Positions 26,177 through 35,736 are shown, counted from the first letter of the stretch. The stretch is DNA of 64,000 bases from Lewinella sp. 4G2 (GCF_001625015.1 NZ_LVWJ02000014.1:2418001-2482000), one strand, 5' to 3'. Numbers and translations: made by a program. Notes: generated from the letters alone by a model not told the origin.

Positions 26177-26431
26177 ATGGCCTATTCAAATAGATTCTCG
26201 CCCAAAAAACATCCCCGCCCCCAACCCGAAGTCGCCGACCGCGAGCCGGAACCCACGGAAGACTGCCCTGACACCCTGAACCTATCCATAAACCCCGCTA
26301 CCCAGGAACTTGAAGACCTTCGCTCCTTCAAGGTTTTCATCAAGAAAAATTTGCCCCTACCAGCACCCCCCGCCGGGTTATTAGCAGGCATTTTCGATCG
26401 CATCGATCAGATCAAAGCAGAAGAAGGCTAA
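26177..26431 (+). CDS. small hypothetical protein
   Basis: 84 residues, soluble, no signal peptide or membrane segment. The N-terminal half is Pro/Glu-rich (KKHPRPQPEVADREPEPTED) and probably disordered; the C-terminal half (ELEDLRSFKVFIKKNLPLPA ... LLAGIFDRIDQIKAEE) could form helices. It lies after the sigma factor terminator and so has its own promoter. A regulatory link to the sigma factor is possible but unsupported. Confidence 0.55.
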   Translation: MAYSNRFSPKKHPRPQPEVADREPEPTEDCPDTLNLSINPATQELEDLRSFKVFIKKNLPLPAPPAGLLAGIFDRIDQIKAEEG

Positions 26432-26580
26432 CCCGGCCTCCGCTCATCCTCTCGACCCTTACGCCGGGCATTTCCGGCCCGAGCAACGGCCATCACGCCC
26501 ACGGAGCGCATCACAAAATGCACCCGTAAACAATTTTACCCCGCCCAGCTTGCACTAAGCAGAACCAACAGTGTGCAATC

Positions 26581-27651
26581 ATGGGGATCGACATTACGAA
26601 TGCGGATAAGTACGAAGACTTACCCAACCTGATCCACTACCCGGACGATCGCCCGGGTTGGACGCGCACCACCAAGAAGAAGGGTGGTTTTGACTATTTC
26701 AAAGAAGACGGTACCCGCATCACCGATAAGCTGATTCACGACCGCCTAGACAGCCTCGCCATCCCCCCGGCCTGGACCGAAGTCTGGATCTGCCCCAAAG
26801 AAAACGGTCACCTCCTCAGTACCGGCCGCGACGATGCCGGCCGGAAGCAGTACCGCTACCATCCGGACTGGATGGCCTACCAGCAACTCAATAAGTTCAA
26901 TAAATTGGTGGAATTTGCCACCGCTCTGCCCGCCGCCCGCCGCCTCCTCCGAAGTAAGCTCGCGGATAAGACCCACGGCTGGCACCGCGAACGGGTCATC
27001 GCCCTGGCGCTCGCCCTGATGGACGAAACCGGCATGCGCGTCGGCAACGCCTCCTACCAACGCCGCAACGGAACCACCGGGCTAACGACGCTGCGCCGCA
27101 AACACCTCCACACCGATAACGACGGCCTACACTTCGAATACGTAGGCAAGAGTGGCATCGACCGGGAAGTGGACCTGGAAGACCCCAAGCTCATCAAGCT
27201 CATCAACGAAGTCAGTGAATTACCCGGCTACGAGATCTTCCGCTACTGGGATGCTGACGGCACGATGAGCAACATCGATAGTGGCGACGTGAACGAGCTT
27301 GTCCACGAACTCCTCGGCCCCCGCTTCAGTAGCAAGTATTTCCGGACCTGGGCGGGCACGGCCGCGGCGGTTTTCTACTTCTGGGAGGTCCAGGCCGAAC
27401 GGGGAGCAGATGATTTACCGGAGCGTATGGACCTTCGGGTCGTCGAGCGCGTCGCCGAATATCTCGGAAATACCGTCAGTGTTTGCCGTAAATATTACAT
27501 CCACCCCTCCGTGTTAGCAGCGGTGGCTAACCACGAAGTACCCGCCGCCAGCTCCATCACGAGGAAAGAGGAACGTTCGTTCGATGGGGAGTTTGACGCG
27601 GAAGAAATTATTGCACACCGCCTCTGTTCCGCGTCGATGGAGCCCGGCTAG
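26581..27651 (+). CDS. DNA topoisomerase IB
   Basis: 356 residues, typical of the poxvirus-like bacterial TopIB family. The N-terminal domain includes WTRTTKKKGGFDYFKEDG and IPPAWTEVWICP. The catalytic domain has RERVIALALALMDETGMRVGN (quoted as ALALALMDETGMRVGN), LRRKHL, YVGKSG, KYFRTWAGTAA and the active-site region VCRKYYIHP, where Tyr306 is the likely nucleophile. The enzyme relaxes supercoils by a 3'-phosphotyrosyl intermediate. Its 3' end overlaps the convergent DUF4835 gene by 44 bp. Confidence 0.95.
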   Translation: MGIDITNADKYEDLPNLIHYPDDRPGWTRTTKKKGGFDYFKEDGTRITDKLIHDRLDSLAIPPAWTEVWICPKENGHLLSTGRDDAGRKQYRYHPDWMAYQQLNKFNKLVEFATALPAARRLLRSKLADKTHGWHRERVIALALALMDETGMRVGNASYQRRNGTTGLTTLRRKHLHTDNDGLHFEYVGKSGIDREVDLEDPKLIKLINEVSELPGYEIFRYWDADGTMSNIDSGDVNELVHELLGPRFSSKYFRTWAGTAAAVFYFWEVQAERGADDLPERMDLRVVERVAEYLGNTVSVCRKYYIHPSVLAAVANHEVPAASSITRKEERSFDGEFDAEEIIAHRLCSASMEPG

Positions 27652-28648
27652 GGGAGCGTGGGGCCCGGCGAGGGCCTTTGTAGCGAATTGCCCGGTAGGC
27701 GCTCGATTTGGCGGGGTCGATTCGGGACATCGCGGTAATCACCGTATTCTGTTCCACGCCCGTAGCGCCCTTGTAGATCTCGATGATCTCCTGCCGTTTC
27801 GCGTCGGTAAAGGCCTGGGCGTAGACGCTGTTCGGGTTAGAAGCATTTGCCTTCTGAGCGTCTTCAATCGCCAGCGTCACGTTGTTCCGGCCACTTACAA
27901 TGTCGGTGCTCATCAGGTCGAGCCCCAGGCGGTGGTAGGTATAGTACGCGCGCCGCATCGGTAGCATCTGAGGGTTCAGGATGTCATTCATCAGCGTGTA
28001 GCGGTTCCGCGCCCGCTCCGTTGGTCGCCAGCCCTTGTCGCCCTTGGAGATCTGAGTTAGGTTAGCTGGTAGGAGGTTGTACACTTCCTGGGCTTTCAGG
28101 AAGTATTTCTCGCCGCCCATTGGAGAAAAAGTATCGTAATCCAAACCAAGTACGATGTAGCAGTAAAAGGCCATGATACTGCCCAGGTTACTCAGGTAGG
28201 TCTGCTCCGAGAAAAGTATCCCTTCGCCCTGGCGGTAGGTAAAAGTGATGTTCTTATCCTGGGTGTTGAAAATCGGGGTCACGTCCGGCACGCCGTAGAT
28301 CGGCCGTACGGTCTGGATGGCCAGGGTGCCGGTGAAAGCGTTCGGGATGGGTACGGCGGCGCCACTACCTTTATTTGATTCCTGCACCTGTTCCCGCAGC
28401 GTTAGAAACATAATGGCCTGAATACGCTCATCTTCCTGGAAGCGGTCGTTCGTCCAGGTCTGCCCGTTGAGGAAGGTCACCAGGTCTCGCTCCAGGGCTT
28501 GCAGTTGGGATTTGTCCGTTTGGGTGATCTGGTCAGTATTCAACGTCACGTCCCACTCAATTTCGCTCTGGGCGCTGCCGCGGGTGCCGAGGAGGAGGGC
28601 AAGAAAAACCACCGGAAGCATCCGTAACAAAAAGGTAGACTTGGTCAT
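27608..28648 (-). CDS. DUF4835 family exported protein
   Basis: 346 residues from the ATG at 28648 (an in-frame ATG 33 bp upstream is possible). A signal peptide ends at LLGTRGSAQ. The body matches DUF4835, with IEWDVTLNTDQIT, FLNGQTWTNDRF, TFTYRQGEGILFSEQTY and MAFYCYIVLGLDYDTFSP. The function is unknown; it sits after coaBC in the same place in many Bacteroidota. The C-terminal tail (RRAPRSPSRAPSTRNRGG) is basic and overlaps the end of the topoisomerase IB gene, so it is probably a recent extension. The signal-peptide end is encoded by an interspersed-repeat copy. Confidence 0.85.
   Translation of the reverse strand: MTKSTFLLRMLPVVFLALLLGTRGSAQSEIEWDVTLNTDQITQTDKSQLQALERDLVTFLNGQTWTNDRFQEDERIQAIMFLTLREQVQESNKGSGAAVPIPNAFTGTLAIQTVRPIYGVPDVTPIFNTQDKNITFTYRQGEGILFSEQTYLSNLGSIMAFYCYIVLGLDYDTFSPMGGEKYFLKAQEVYNLLPANLTQISKGDKGWRPTERARNRYTLMNDILNPQMLPMRRAYYTYHRLGLDLMSTDIVSGRNNVTLAIEDAQKANASNPNSVYAQAFTDAKRQEIIEIYKGATGVEQNTVITAMSRIDPAKSSAYRAIRYKGPRRAPRSPSRAPSTRNRGGVQ
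28570..28587 (+). repeat. 18-bp interspersed repeat, copy 7
   Basis: Exact consensus (K=G, R=G) plus final C. Antisense to the DUF4835 gene, read there as GTRGSA at the signal-peptide cleavage region, as in copy 4. Confidence 0.85.
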
Positions 28649-28678
28649 ATCAGGGGTGATTTTACACGTTGATGGGGG

Positions 28679-28686
28679 CAAAACTA
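28679..28686 (-). promoter_or_regulatory. candidate -7 box of DUF4835 gene (TAGTTTTG)
   Basis: Fits TAnnTTTG on the minus strand, 30 bp before the DUF4835 start codon and overlapping the coaBC stop. It would allow expression apart from the upstream cluster. Confidence 0.3.
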
Positions 28687-29973
28687 AAGTAGTTCAACGA
28701 GAGCGTTCAGGATATCCGTAGCCACTTCAGTTTTGGGCTTAAGCTCAAAATCTTGGACGTCCTCTTTCGTAACGAATTGGACGCGGTTGGTGGTATGACC
28801 GAAGCCGGTTCCTTCTTCCGATGGAGAGTTCAGGACAATGAAGTCGAGGTGCTTACTGCTGAGTTTGCGGCGGGCGTTTTCAATGCCGTTGTCGGTTTCG
28901 AGGGCAAACCCGACTAGCCGTTGGTGGGCCTTTTTGTCTTCCCCTAATTCCGCGGCGATGTCAGGGTTGCGGACGAGTTCCAGCCGCAGTGGGCCATCCT
29001 TCTTCTTGATCTTTTGGGTGGCCGTTGAACGGGGCCGGTAGTCCGCCACGGCGGCGGCGAGGACGGCGGCATCTGCTTTATGCCAAAGGGCCACGCTGGC
29101 GGCGTGCATCTCCCTTGCCGTACGGACTGGGATCACGTTGACGCCCTCCTCCGTAGCGGATAGGGTAGTGGGCCCGAGCACGAGATCTACCCGCGCGCCT
29201 CGTTGGGTGGCGGCGTCGGCCAGGGCGATGCCCATCCGTCCGGTACTGCGGTTGCCGAGGTAGCGGACGGGGTCCAGGTCTTCGTAAGTTGGCCCGGCGG
29301 TGATGAGGATACGTTTGCCGGCCAGGTCTTGGGGTAGTTGGTCGGTTTGGGGTGCTGGTTCTGCGTTTACGCTCAGTCCTTTACCAATTTCCTGTGCTCC
29401 TACCCTTCCATCGGCACCTGCGGCAGCGCCCGGATCAGCGAAATGATCGCTCAGGATTTGGAGGATGTCTTCCGGCTCCGCCAAACGTCCGGCACCGGAT
29501 AGGCCCGAGGCGAGTTCTCCGTCACCGACGTCAATTAGGTGGTTTCCGTAGGCTTTAAGGAGCTCGACGTTACGCTGGGTAGCGGGGTGAGCCCACATGT
29601 CCAGATCCATCGCCGGGGCAAAGAAAACGGGGCAGCGGGCGGAGAGGTAGACGGCGACGATGGCGTTGTCGCAGATAGCCGAAGCCATTTTACCCAGCGT
29701 AGTTGCCGTGGCGGGTGAGATCAGCATCGCATCGGCCCACAGACCCAACTCAACGTGGTTGTTCCAACTCTCCCCGTCGTGGACGGAGGTAGTCACGTCA
29801 TTTTTAGATAGCGTAGCCAGCGTGAGGGGGGAGATAAAATCAGTGGCCGCCCGGGTCATGAGGACTTTGACCTCCGCCCCGGCCTTCACCAAACCGCGCA
29901 CGATCAGCGCCGCCTTGTAGGCAGCAATGGACCCGGATACCCCGAGAATGATCTTCTTGCCGGCTAAGGACAT
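28684..29973 (-). CDS. coaBC: bifunctional phosphopantothenoylcysteine decarboxylase / phosphopantothenate–cysteine ligase
   Basis: 429 residues. The N-terminal CoaC flavoprotein domain (about 1-180) has GSIAAYKAALIVRGL, the FMN-site PAMDLDMW and the flexible-flap-like ASGLSGAGRL. The C-terminal CoaB domain (about 220-429) has ITAGPTYEDLDPVRYLGNRS, STGRMGIALAD and AAVADYRP. Together they convert 4'-phosphopantothenate to 4'-phosphopantetheine for coenzyme A. The interdomain linker contains an interspersed-repeat copy read as GAAAGA. It is the third gene of the bamD–rpoZ–coaBC–DUF4835 cluster. Confidence 0.96.
   Translation of the reverse strand: MSLAGKKIILGVSGSIAAYKAALIVRGLVKAGAEVKVLMTRAATDFISPLTLATLSKNDVTTSVHDGESWNNHVELGLWADAMLISPATATTLGKMASAICDNAIVAVYLSARCPVFFAPAMDLDMWAHPATQRNVELLKAYGNHLIDVGDGELASGLSGAGRLAEPEDILQILSDHFADPGAAAGADGRVGAQEIGKGLSVNAEPAPQTDQLPQDLAGKRILITAGPTYEDLDPVRYLGNRSTGRMGIALADAATQRGARVDLVLGPTTLSATEEGVNVIPVRTAREMHAASVALWHKADAAVLAAAVADYRPRSTATQKIKKKDGPLRLELVRNPDIAAELGEDKKAHQRLVGFALETDNGIENARRKLSSKHLDFIVLNSPSEEGTGFGHTTNRVQFVTKEDVQDFELKPKTEVATDILNALVELL
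29414..29431 (-). repeat. 18-bp interspersed repeat, copy 8
   Basis: Exact consensus on the minus strand (K=G, R=A), followed by C. Sense to coaBC, in the linker between its two enzyme domains. Confidence 0.85.
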
Positions 29974-30123
29974 AAGTTGGTGAGTATAAATAACAAAGCT
30001 ACGGAAAGCGAAGTGCCTCCCGTAGCCAGGTATCTTGTAGATGGCGTGAAGTCGTTTGGCTTAATAGTATCTCCGACTTGTGCTAATAACACAAACCGTA
30101 CAGACGGAGCCGTGCGGCAGCTA

Positions 30124-30165
30124 AATCAAGAATCGCCAATCGAGATTCAAGAATCGCCAATCGAG
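30124..30165. repeat. two tandem 21-bp units after rpoZ
   Basis: AATCAAGAATCGCCAATCGAG and its near-copy differ at the second base pair only (positions 30124-30144 and 30145-30165, unit of 21). They lie 9 bp from the rpoZ stop, in a 200-bp gap before coaBC with no other feature. Confidence 0.7.
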
Positions 30166-30174
30166 CGCAGCGAC

Positions 30175-30522
30175 TTAAACTTCTTCATCCTCGTCCTCCC
30201 GGTTGTTGTACCGGTTGTAGAGTTCACCGTCGAGATATTCGCGCATGGCGATCAGGACGGGGTTGGGTAGTTTTTCGTAGAACTTGGAGATCTCAATCTG
30301 CTCCTTGTTCTCGACTACTTCTTCGATGGTGTCGGTAACTTCGGCGAACTCTTCCAATTTCTGGTCGAGCTCGTGCTTGAGGTCCACGGAAAGTTGGCGG
30401 CCCCGTCGGCTGACGATGGCAAGGGTTTCGTAGATGTTACCCGTATTTTCTACCAGTTGGTGGATGTCCCGGGCGGCAACGTCGGCGCTGAGTCCCTGGG
30501 CACGTGCTTTAATATCTGACAT
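30175..30522 (-). CDS. rpoZ: DNA-directed RNA polymerase omega subunit (RpoZ-like)
   Basis: 115 residues. AARDIHQLVENTGNIYETLAIVSRRGRQLS (key part NIYETLAIVSRRGRQ) corresponds to the conserved core of omega in Bacteroidota. The C-terminal tail is acidic. Omega aids assembly of beta' into RNA polymerase. Its start overlaps the end of bamD by 14 bp, implying translational coupling. Confidence 0.88.
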   Translation of the reverse strand: MSDIKARAQGLSADVAARDIHQLVENTGNIYETLAIVSRRGRQLSVDLKHELDQKLEEFAEVTDTIEEVVENKEQIEISKFYEKLPNPVLIAMREYLDGELYNRYNNREDEDEEV

Positions 30523-31321
30523 TTTCGAGTTCTTTTAGTCTTGCTTTATCTTTCTGGAGGAGGGTTCGTAGTTCCGGAGCGTATTCGCTATCGGGGTACC
30601 TACCCAGGAAGTTTTCAATAAGTACAACGTCCTTGGCGAAGCGTTCGCGCTGGCGTTCCAGGAAGCTGCGGTTAGCGTATTCGTACTGGCTGATGGCCAT
30701 TAGGTAACGAATTTCTTCGCCGCGCTTGGTTTCGGGATAGTCCTTAAGAACGTTCTCGAAACTTCGTTGCGCCGCTTCATAACGCCCAATGTCCATGTAC
30801 AGTTTGGCGGATTCAAAATCCTTTTCTTCCATCTTGGCTCGCATCTCATCGATGAGGCGGTTGGCTTCCGTGAGGCGTTCGCTCTGAGGATAGCGATTGG
30901 CGAACTCTTCGAAGCCTTCGATGGCCTTTACGGAGTAGCTCTGGTCTAACCGGTAAATGGGGCTCAGCTTATAGTTGGAGTAGGCAGCCATAAAATCTGC
31001 TTCTTCCTTGAGTGGGCTTCCGCCGTAGGTGGTAACAAAGTTCTTGAAGTAGTAGCTCGCCAGGACGTACTGCTCGGTGTAGTAATACGTGTAAGCGTAG
31101 CGGTAAGCAATCTGTTCCGCTTCGGCCGTGCCCCGGTAGGGCGCAATGGTGAGCTCGTACAAGGTCTGGGCCTTGCCGTACTCTTCGGCGTCGAAGTACT
31201 CGTTTGCCTTGGCCAGCGTGGTTTCGGGATTGCCGCTGGTGCGGATCGTCTCGAATTCTGACTTACAGCCGAGGGTGACCACGGCCAGGAAACAAAGAAG
31301 GAGGAGGTGCTTGAATTTCAT
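30509..31321 (-). CDS. bamD: outer-membrane assembly lipoprotein BamD
   Basis: 270 residues with a lipoprotein signal (VVTLGC). TPR units follow throughout (ANEYFDAEEYGKAQTLYELT; AYRYAYTYYYTEQYVLASYY; VLKDYPETKRGEEIRYLMAI), matching the five-TPR BamD of Bacteroidota. It is the accessory lipoprotein of the BAM complex at the inner leaflet of the outer membrane. First gene of the cluster, preceded by a good promoter; rpoZ overlaps its 3' end. Confidence 0.94.
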   Translation of the reverse strand: MKFKHLLLLCFLAVVTLGCKSEFETIRTSGNPETTLAKANEYFDAEEYGKAQTLYELTIAPYRGTAEAEQIAYRYAYTYYYTEQYVLASYYFKNFVTTYGGSPLKEEADFMAAYSNYKLSPIYRLDQSYSVKAIEGFEEFANRYPQSERLTEANRLIDEMRAKMEEKDFESAKLYMDIGRYEAAQRSFENVLKDYPETKRGEEIRYLMAISQYEYANRSFLERQRERFAKDVVLIENFLGRYPDSEYAPELRTLLQKDKARLKELENVRY

Positions 31322-31329
31322 TTAGCGCG

Positions 31330-31357
31330 CAAAGGTAAGGATTAACGAATTAGCAAA
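31330..31357 (-). promoter_or_regulatory. promoter of the bamD cluster
   Basis: On the minus strand TTTG (31357-31354) is followed after 16 bp by TACCTTTG (31337-31330), a close match to the Bacteroidota TTTG/TAnnTTTG promoter. The bamD ATG begins 8 bp after the -7 box, so the transcript would be almost leaderless. Confidence 0.6.
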
Positions 31358-31472
31358 TGAAATTCGCGTGGAGAAGTATCGCTACGGAGCAAGGACGACT
31401 CCCAGTGGCGGCGGGTTGGTCGCGCCCCCCGATAAAGCGGTGGAGTGGCTACCTTCGTCGCAGACCTGACCA

Positions 31473-32414
31473 TTGATCTTGCAAGCAGTCCCCCGTATCG
31501 ACGAGCTGAGGCTCTATTACAACACGACCATCCGGCCGGAGCTGCTGCGGCTGGAGCATTTACGGAAGCGGTTGGTCAGGGGGATCATTATTTCCATCCT
31601 GGCAGCGATTGGCGTGGTGACCTTGTTTTTGGTGCTGGACCTTGGTTTTCTGGTGCTGACGCTGGGTCTACCAATCCTGTTCTACCTGGGGACGCTCTAC
31701 TTCCGCGCCGAAAAATTTCGGCAGGCCTTCAAGCCCGCTATCGTCAATCTATTGCTGGCCTTCCTAAACGATACGCCCAACTACCAAAAGCTGAGCTACG
31801 ACCCGAATAAGGCGATCAGCCAGGATCGCTTCGAAAAGTCCGGGCTCTTCCGGCCCACACCGGATCTGTACCACGCCGAGGACTACGTTCAAGGCATGGT
31901 TGGCGAGATGGCTTTTGAAATGGGGGAGGCCTACGTCCGGGAGATCAGCGCGGCCTCCAACCGGATGGAGATCGTCTTCAGTGGGCTTTTTGTCCATGCC
32001 ATCTTCGGCGAACGGACGCTGGGCCGCATCGCGGTGTGGCCACGGGACAAACTCCGCTCCCTCAAACGCGTCGTGGACGAATACGTAATGGAGAAGGGCC
32101 GGCCCGCGGATATTGAGGTGATGAATCCGGTTTTCCGGGACCTATTTGCCGTCTACGCCAAGCCCGGCACGCACGTAGCGGGCATTCTTACGCCGCCGAT
32201 GCAGGACGCCATGGTGCGTTTCGCCCGGTCTCAGCCTAACGACTTGTTCTTTGCGGTGGATAACCAGGACCTATTTATTGGAGTCGCGCACGACTACGAT
32301 TTGCTGGAACCCAGCTTTTGGAAATCCAACCTGGACTTTCAGTTGATTCGTCAGTTTTATACGGATTTGGTCCTGATCCTGAGCACGATTGAGATCTTTG
32401 ACCAGACGCATTAG
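31473..32414 (+). CDS. DUF3137 family membrane protein
   Basis: About 313 residues; the start is uncertain because only TTG codons (31473 or 31479) are available before PRIDELRLYYNTTIRPEL. Two hydrophobic helices (about 37-75, GIIISILAAIGVVTLFLVL and LGFLVLTLGLPILFYLG) are followed by a soluble domain with GEMAFEMGEAYVREIS, FSGLFVHAIFG and the C-terminal MVRFARSQPNDLFFAVDNQ, which match DUF3137. Function unknown. Divergent from bamD, 87 bp before guaA. Confidence 0.78.
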   Translation: MILQAVPRIDELRLYYNTTIRPELLRLEHLRKRLVRGIIISILAAIGVVTLFLVLDLGFLVLTLGLPILFYLGTLYFRAEKFRQAFKPAIVNLLLAFLNDTPNYQKLSYDPNKAISQDRFEKSGLFRPTPDLYHAEDYVQGMVGEMAFEMGEAYVREISAASNRMEIVFSGLFVHAIFGERTLGRIAVWPRDKLRSLKRVVDEYVMEKGRPADIEVMNPVFRDLFAVYAKPGTHVAGILTPPMQDAMVRFARSQPNDLFFAVDNQDLFIGVAHDYDLLEPSFWKSNLDFQLIRQFYTDLVLILSTIEIFDQTH

Positions 32415-32501
32415 CTCTACGTTTTTGCTGCCCGAAATCCATTCATACACGGCTGCCCGGCGCCTACCGAAGTACCAACCTAAGGAAGTATCTTCGCGCC
32501 C

Positions 32502-34043
32502 ATGACCGAAAAGATCCTGATCCTCGATTTTGGCAGCCAGTATACTCAGCTGATCGCGCGCCGTATTCGCGAACTCAACGTCTACAGTGAGATCGTCCCT
32601 TACAATAAGGTGCCGGAGCTGGACGATACGATCAAGGCGGTCATTCTTTCCGGTAGCCCCTTCTCCGTACGGGAGGACCGGGCGCTGCACCCCAACCTGG
32701 AACCTTTAATTGGTAAGCGACCGGTACTGGGTATCTGTTACGGTGCTCAGTACATCGCCCAACACTTTGGTGGCCGGGTGGAGCGGTCCGTCACCCGGGA
32801 GTACGGTAAGGCCAACCTGGGGAAGATTCACCAATCGGAAGGGCTGTTCGCCGGCCTCGAAACCGGAAGCCAGGTGTGGATGAGCCACGGCGATACGATA
32901 AAGGCCATTCCGGACACTTTTGAACTTCTGGCCAGCACGGCTGACGTGGAGGTGGCTGCTTTTGGCAGCAAGCCCGGTGCATTTGCGGAGCCCGTCTTCT
33001 GTATCCAGTTTCACCCGGAGGTGTACCACAGCCTGGATGGAAAGCAATTGCTCGAGAACTTCGTCATCAACGTAGCGGGTTGTTCGGGTAACTGGACGCC
33101 GGCCCACTTCGTGGACGAAACCGTTGCGGCGCTGCGGGAAAAGATCGGCGAAGACCGCGTCCTCCTTGGCCTGAGCGGTGGAGTAGACAGCTCCGTCGCC
33201 GCCATGCTACTGAATAAAGCCATCGGCGACCGTCTTTTCTGTTTTTTCATCGACAACGGACTCTTGCGGAAAGATGAGTTTGAGGAAGTCCTCCGCAGTT
33301 ACGACGGGATGGGCCTTAACGTGAAGGGGATTGACGCCAAGGATGAATTTTACGGTGCGCTCGCGGGTATTAGTGATCCGGAAAAGAAACGTAAAGCGAT
33401 CGGTAAGACCTTCATCGACGTCTTCGACCGGGAAGCCAAGAAACTTACCAACATTAAGTACCTCGCCCAGGGGACGATCTACCCAGATGTAATCGAATCC
33501 GTGAGCGTCCATGGGCCGTCGGTAACCATCAAGAGCCACCACAACGTGGGAGGTTTGCCCGAGAAAATGGGGCTTAAGATCGTGGAGCCACTGCGCTTCC
33601 TCTTCAAAGATGAGGTACGTCGCGTGGGAACCCAGATGGGAATGGCGGACCACCTCATCAAGCGCCACCCCTTCCCCGGCCCCGGTCTGGCCATCCGCAT
33701 TCTGGGGGACATCACCCCCGAGAAGGTGGACATCCTACAGAAGGCGGACAAGATCTACATCGACAAGATGCGTGAGTACGGTTTGTACGATCAGGTTTGG
33801 CAGGCTGGTACCATCCTGTTGCCGGTCCAATCCGTCGGCGTAATGGGTGACGAGCGCACCTACGAGCAGGCCGTTGCGTTACGGGCAGTGACTTCGACCG
33901 ATGGGATGACGGCTGAATGGAGCCATCTTCCCTACGATTTCCTGGCGGCCGTCAGTAGTGGGATCATTAACAATGTGAAGGGAATCAACCGCGTTGTGTA
34001 TGATATTTCTACTAAGCCACCAGCGACGATTGAGTGGGAGTAA
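32502..34043 (+). CDS. guaA: GMP synthase (glutamine-hydrolysing)
   Basis: 513 residues, full length. The class I glutamine amidotransferase domain has Cys79 (LGICYGAQ) and the His/Glu pair in FHPEVYHS. The ATP-pyrophosphatase domain has the P-loop LSGGVDSS, and the C-terminal dimerisation domain ends KPPATIEWE as usual. Converts XMP to GMP. A possible -7-like TATCTTCG lies just before the ATG, so the message may have a very short leader. Confidence 0.98.
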   Translation: MTEKILILDFGSQYTQLIARRIRELNVYSEIVPYNKVPELDDTIKAVILSGSPFSVREDRALHPNLEPLIGKRPVLGICYGAQYIAQHFGGRVERSVTREYGKANLGKIHQSEGLFAGLETGSQVWMSHGDTIKAIPDTFELLASTADVEVAAFGSKPGAFAEPVFCIQFHPEVYHSLDGKQLLENFVINVAGCSGNWTPAHFVDETVAALREKIGEDRVLLGLSGGVDSSVAAMLLNKAIGDRLFCFFIDNGLLRKDEFEEVLRSYDGMGLNVKGIDAKDEFYGALAGISDPEKKRKAIGKTFIDVFDREAKKLTNIKYLAQGTIYPDVIESVSVHGPSVTIKSHHNVGGLPEKMGLKIVEPLRFLFKDEVRRVGTQMGMADHLIKRHPFPGPGLAIRILGDITPEKVDILQKADKIYIDKMREYGLYDQVWQAGTILLPVQSVGVMGDERTYEQAVALRAVTSTDGMTAEWSHLPYDFLAAVSSGIINNVKGINRVVYDISTKPPATIEWE

Positions 34044-34162
34044 TTCAGCGCTTTGGTACGTGGGTCACAATACGGCTCCGTAGTAGCTCTTCGACCAGAC
34101 ACACTTTACGTTTGGGTTCTGAGCACTAAAGCACCAATTGGCGTAAGCCACAACTTGTAACC

Positions 34163-35686
34163 TTGCAACTAACGGACGTGATTACCAAAAACTCACTGTT
34201 TAGCCTACTGGCACTCTTTCTGATCTCCTTCGCTTCCTGTGATGCCCTCAAGCCTGCGGTGAACCCGAATCAAGATGACCGCCGGGTAGAGGATCGCCGT
34301 AACGGCAACGACGATGATCTGGACCCTATCCAGAGCCGCCGGGTATATGATCCAGAAACCGGGACTTATATCTACGTGCAAAACGCACCGACGGACCGGA
34401 TGGACACCATTGAGTGGACGACGACCCCGGAATCTCAGATGCCACCGATCGTTGAAGATGAACAGTCCACTTACGTGCCGCCGAATAACGTGGATAACAT
34501 TATTACCCGGCCAGCGACGCAAATTGGAAGTGGTAATAATGGCTCCCGCAAACTGAGCTCCTACAACGTGGAGGTTTCCCTGCCTTTCCTGACGGACCGT
34601 TACTATGGAAGCGAGGATAAGGTATCCGAGAATAGCCTTTGGTCGCTGCACTTCTATTCCGGCGCCCGGATGGCCCTGGATGAGATGCGCTCCTCAGGTG
34701 GCCTAAATGGTAATTTCAACGTCCACGTAAGTGACACTTACGGTACGAGCGCCCGCACGCAAACGTTGACCAACGATGCTTACGTTTCGTCGGCCCAAAT
34801 GATCATTGGCCCCTACGTTAAGGATAACGTCTCATTGATGGCGGAGGCGGTCCGTAATCGGGAGACGGTCCTGGTTAGCCCCTACTCAGCCGGCACCGGC
34901 GTCAGCGCCCAAAACCCAAATTACGTGCAGGTTAATCCGACCCTGAATACTCACCTGCGTAACATCTTAGAGCACGCAATGACCAAGCAGAATGCGGATC
35001 GTATCATCCTGGTTTCGTCAGGAAGCAGCGCGGACCAGCAGAGCCTGAAGACGTTGCAGGAAGACTACAAAATGCTCGCCAACAATGCGGCGGCCGAGCC
35101 GCTGGAGGAAATTGTGGTGGACATCAACGCTAATCCGGACCTGACCTTTGACGAATACCTAACGGGGCGCAAGACGGTGTTTATCGTTCCGGTTTACCGC
35201 GATGAGTCCTTCGTAGCGAACTTTTTGCGCCGCCTGTACACGGATACCCGGGAAGACTTCGGCCGCAACGTTGCGGTGTACGGATTGCCCCAGTGGATGA
35301 ATTTTACCCGCATCAATTTTGACTACTACGAGGGTACGAACGTACACGTGAGTAGCAGCGTATTCGTGGATAAGCTCGACCCGGCGGTGCGAGATTTCCG
35401 GCGTGCCTTCTACGATCGATTTGCCACTATCCCTCGGGATGAAGCCTACGTTGGTTACGATGTGACGCGGTACTTCCTCGGAATGCTCGCGAAGAGTGGT
35501 ACGCGGTTTCAGTACGACCTACCGATGAACCCAGAGACGCTGCTGCACACCAAGTTCAAGTTTGAACCGGTGGTAGAAGCCGGTGCGGACGGGATGGCCG
35601 TGGAGGGTGGACCGATTGACCGTTTTGAGAACAAGCACGTCAATATCCTGCGGTTCCGGGATTACACCTTCCGGCGCGTCAACTAA
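34163..35686 (+). CDS. lipoprotein with periplasmic-binding (type 1) fold
   Basis: 507 residues from TTG 34163 (GTG at 34178 is equally possible; both precede the signal). Lipobox SFASC. Residues about 25-130 are low-complexity and charged (DDRRVEDRRNGNDDD); the rest resembles a receptor-family ligand-binding/type 1 periplasmic fold, with WSLHFYSGARMALDEMRSSG, AQMIIGPYVKDNVSLMAEA and FYDRFATIPRDEAYVGYDV. Such Bacteroidota proteins are usually annotated as amino-acid ABC transporter substrate-binding proteins, but no transporter genes lie nearby and a link to LpoA/LppC-like cell-wall regulators is possible. Function unproven. Confidence 0.75.
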   Translation: MQLTDVITKNSLFSLLALFLISFASCDALKPAVNPNQDDRRVEDRRNGNDDDLDPIQSRRVYDPETGTYIYVQNAPTDRMDTIEWTTTPESQMPPIVEDEQSTYVPPNNVDNIITRPATQIGSGNNGSRKLSSYNVEVSLPFLTDRYYGSEDKVSENSLWSLHFYSGARMALDEMRSSGGLNGNFNVHVSDTYGTSARTQTLTNDAYVSSAQMIIGPYVKDNVSLMAEAVRNRETVLVSPYSAGTGVSAQNPNYVQVNPTLNTHLRNILEHAMTKQNADRIILVSSGSSADQQSLKTLQEDYKMLANNAAAEPLEEIVVDINANPDLTFDEYLTGRKTVFIVPVYRDESFVANFLRRLYTDTREDFGRNVAVYGLPQWMNFTRINFDYYEGTNVHVSSSVFVDKLDPAVRDFRRAFYDRFATIPRDEAYVGYDVTRYFLGMLAKSGTRFQYDLPMNPETLLHTKFKFEPVVEAGADGMAVEGGPIDRFENKHVNILRFRDYTFRRVN

Positions 35687-35706
35687 AGCCGCCGGTATCC
35701 CCTTCT

Positions 35707-35714
35707 TATCTTTG
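35707..35714 (+). promoter_or_regulatory. candidate -7 box of ffh (TATCTTTG)
   Basis: Perfect TAnnTTTG 22 bp before the ffh ATG; no clear -33 element. Confidence 0.45.
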
Positions 35715-35736
35715 CCCCCTAAATTTTATAATTGCC

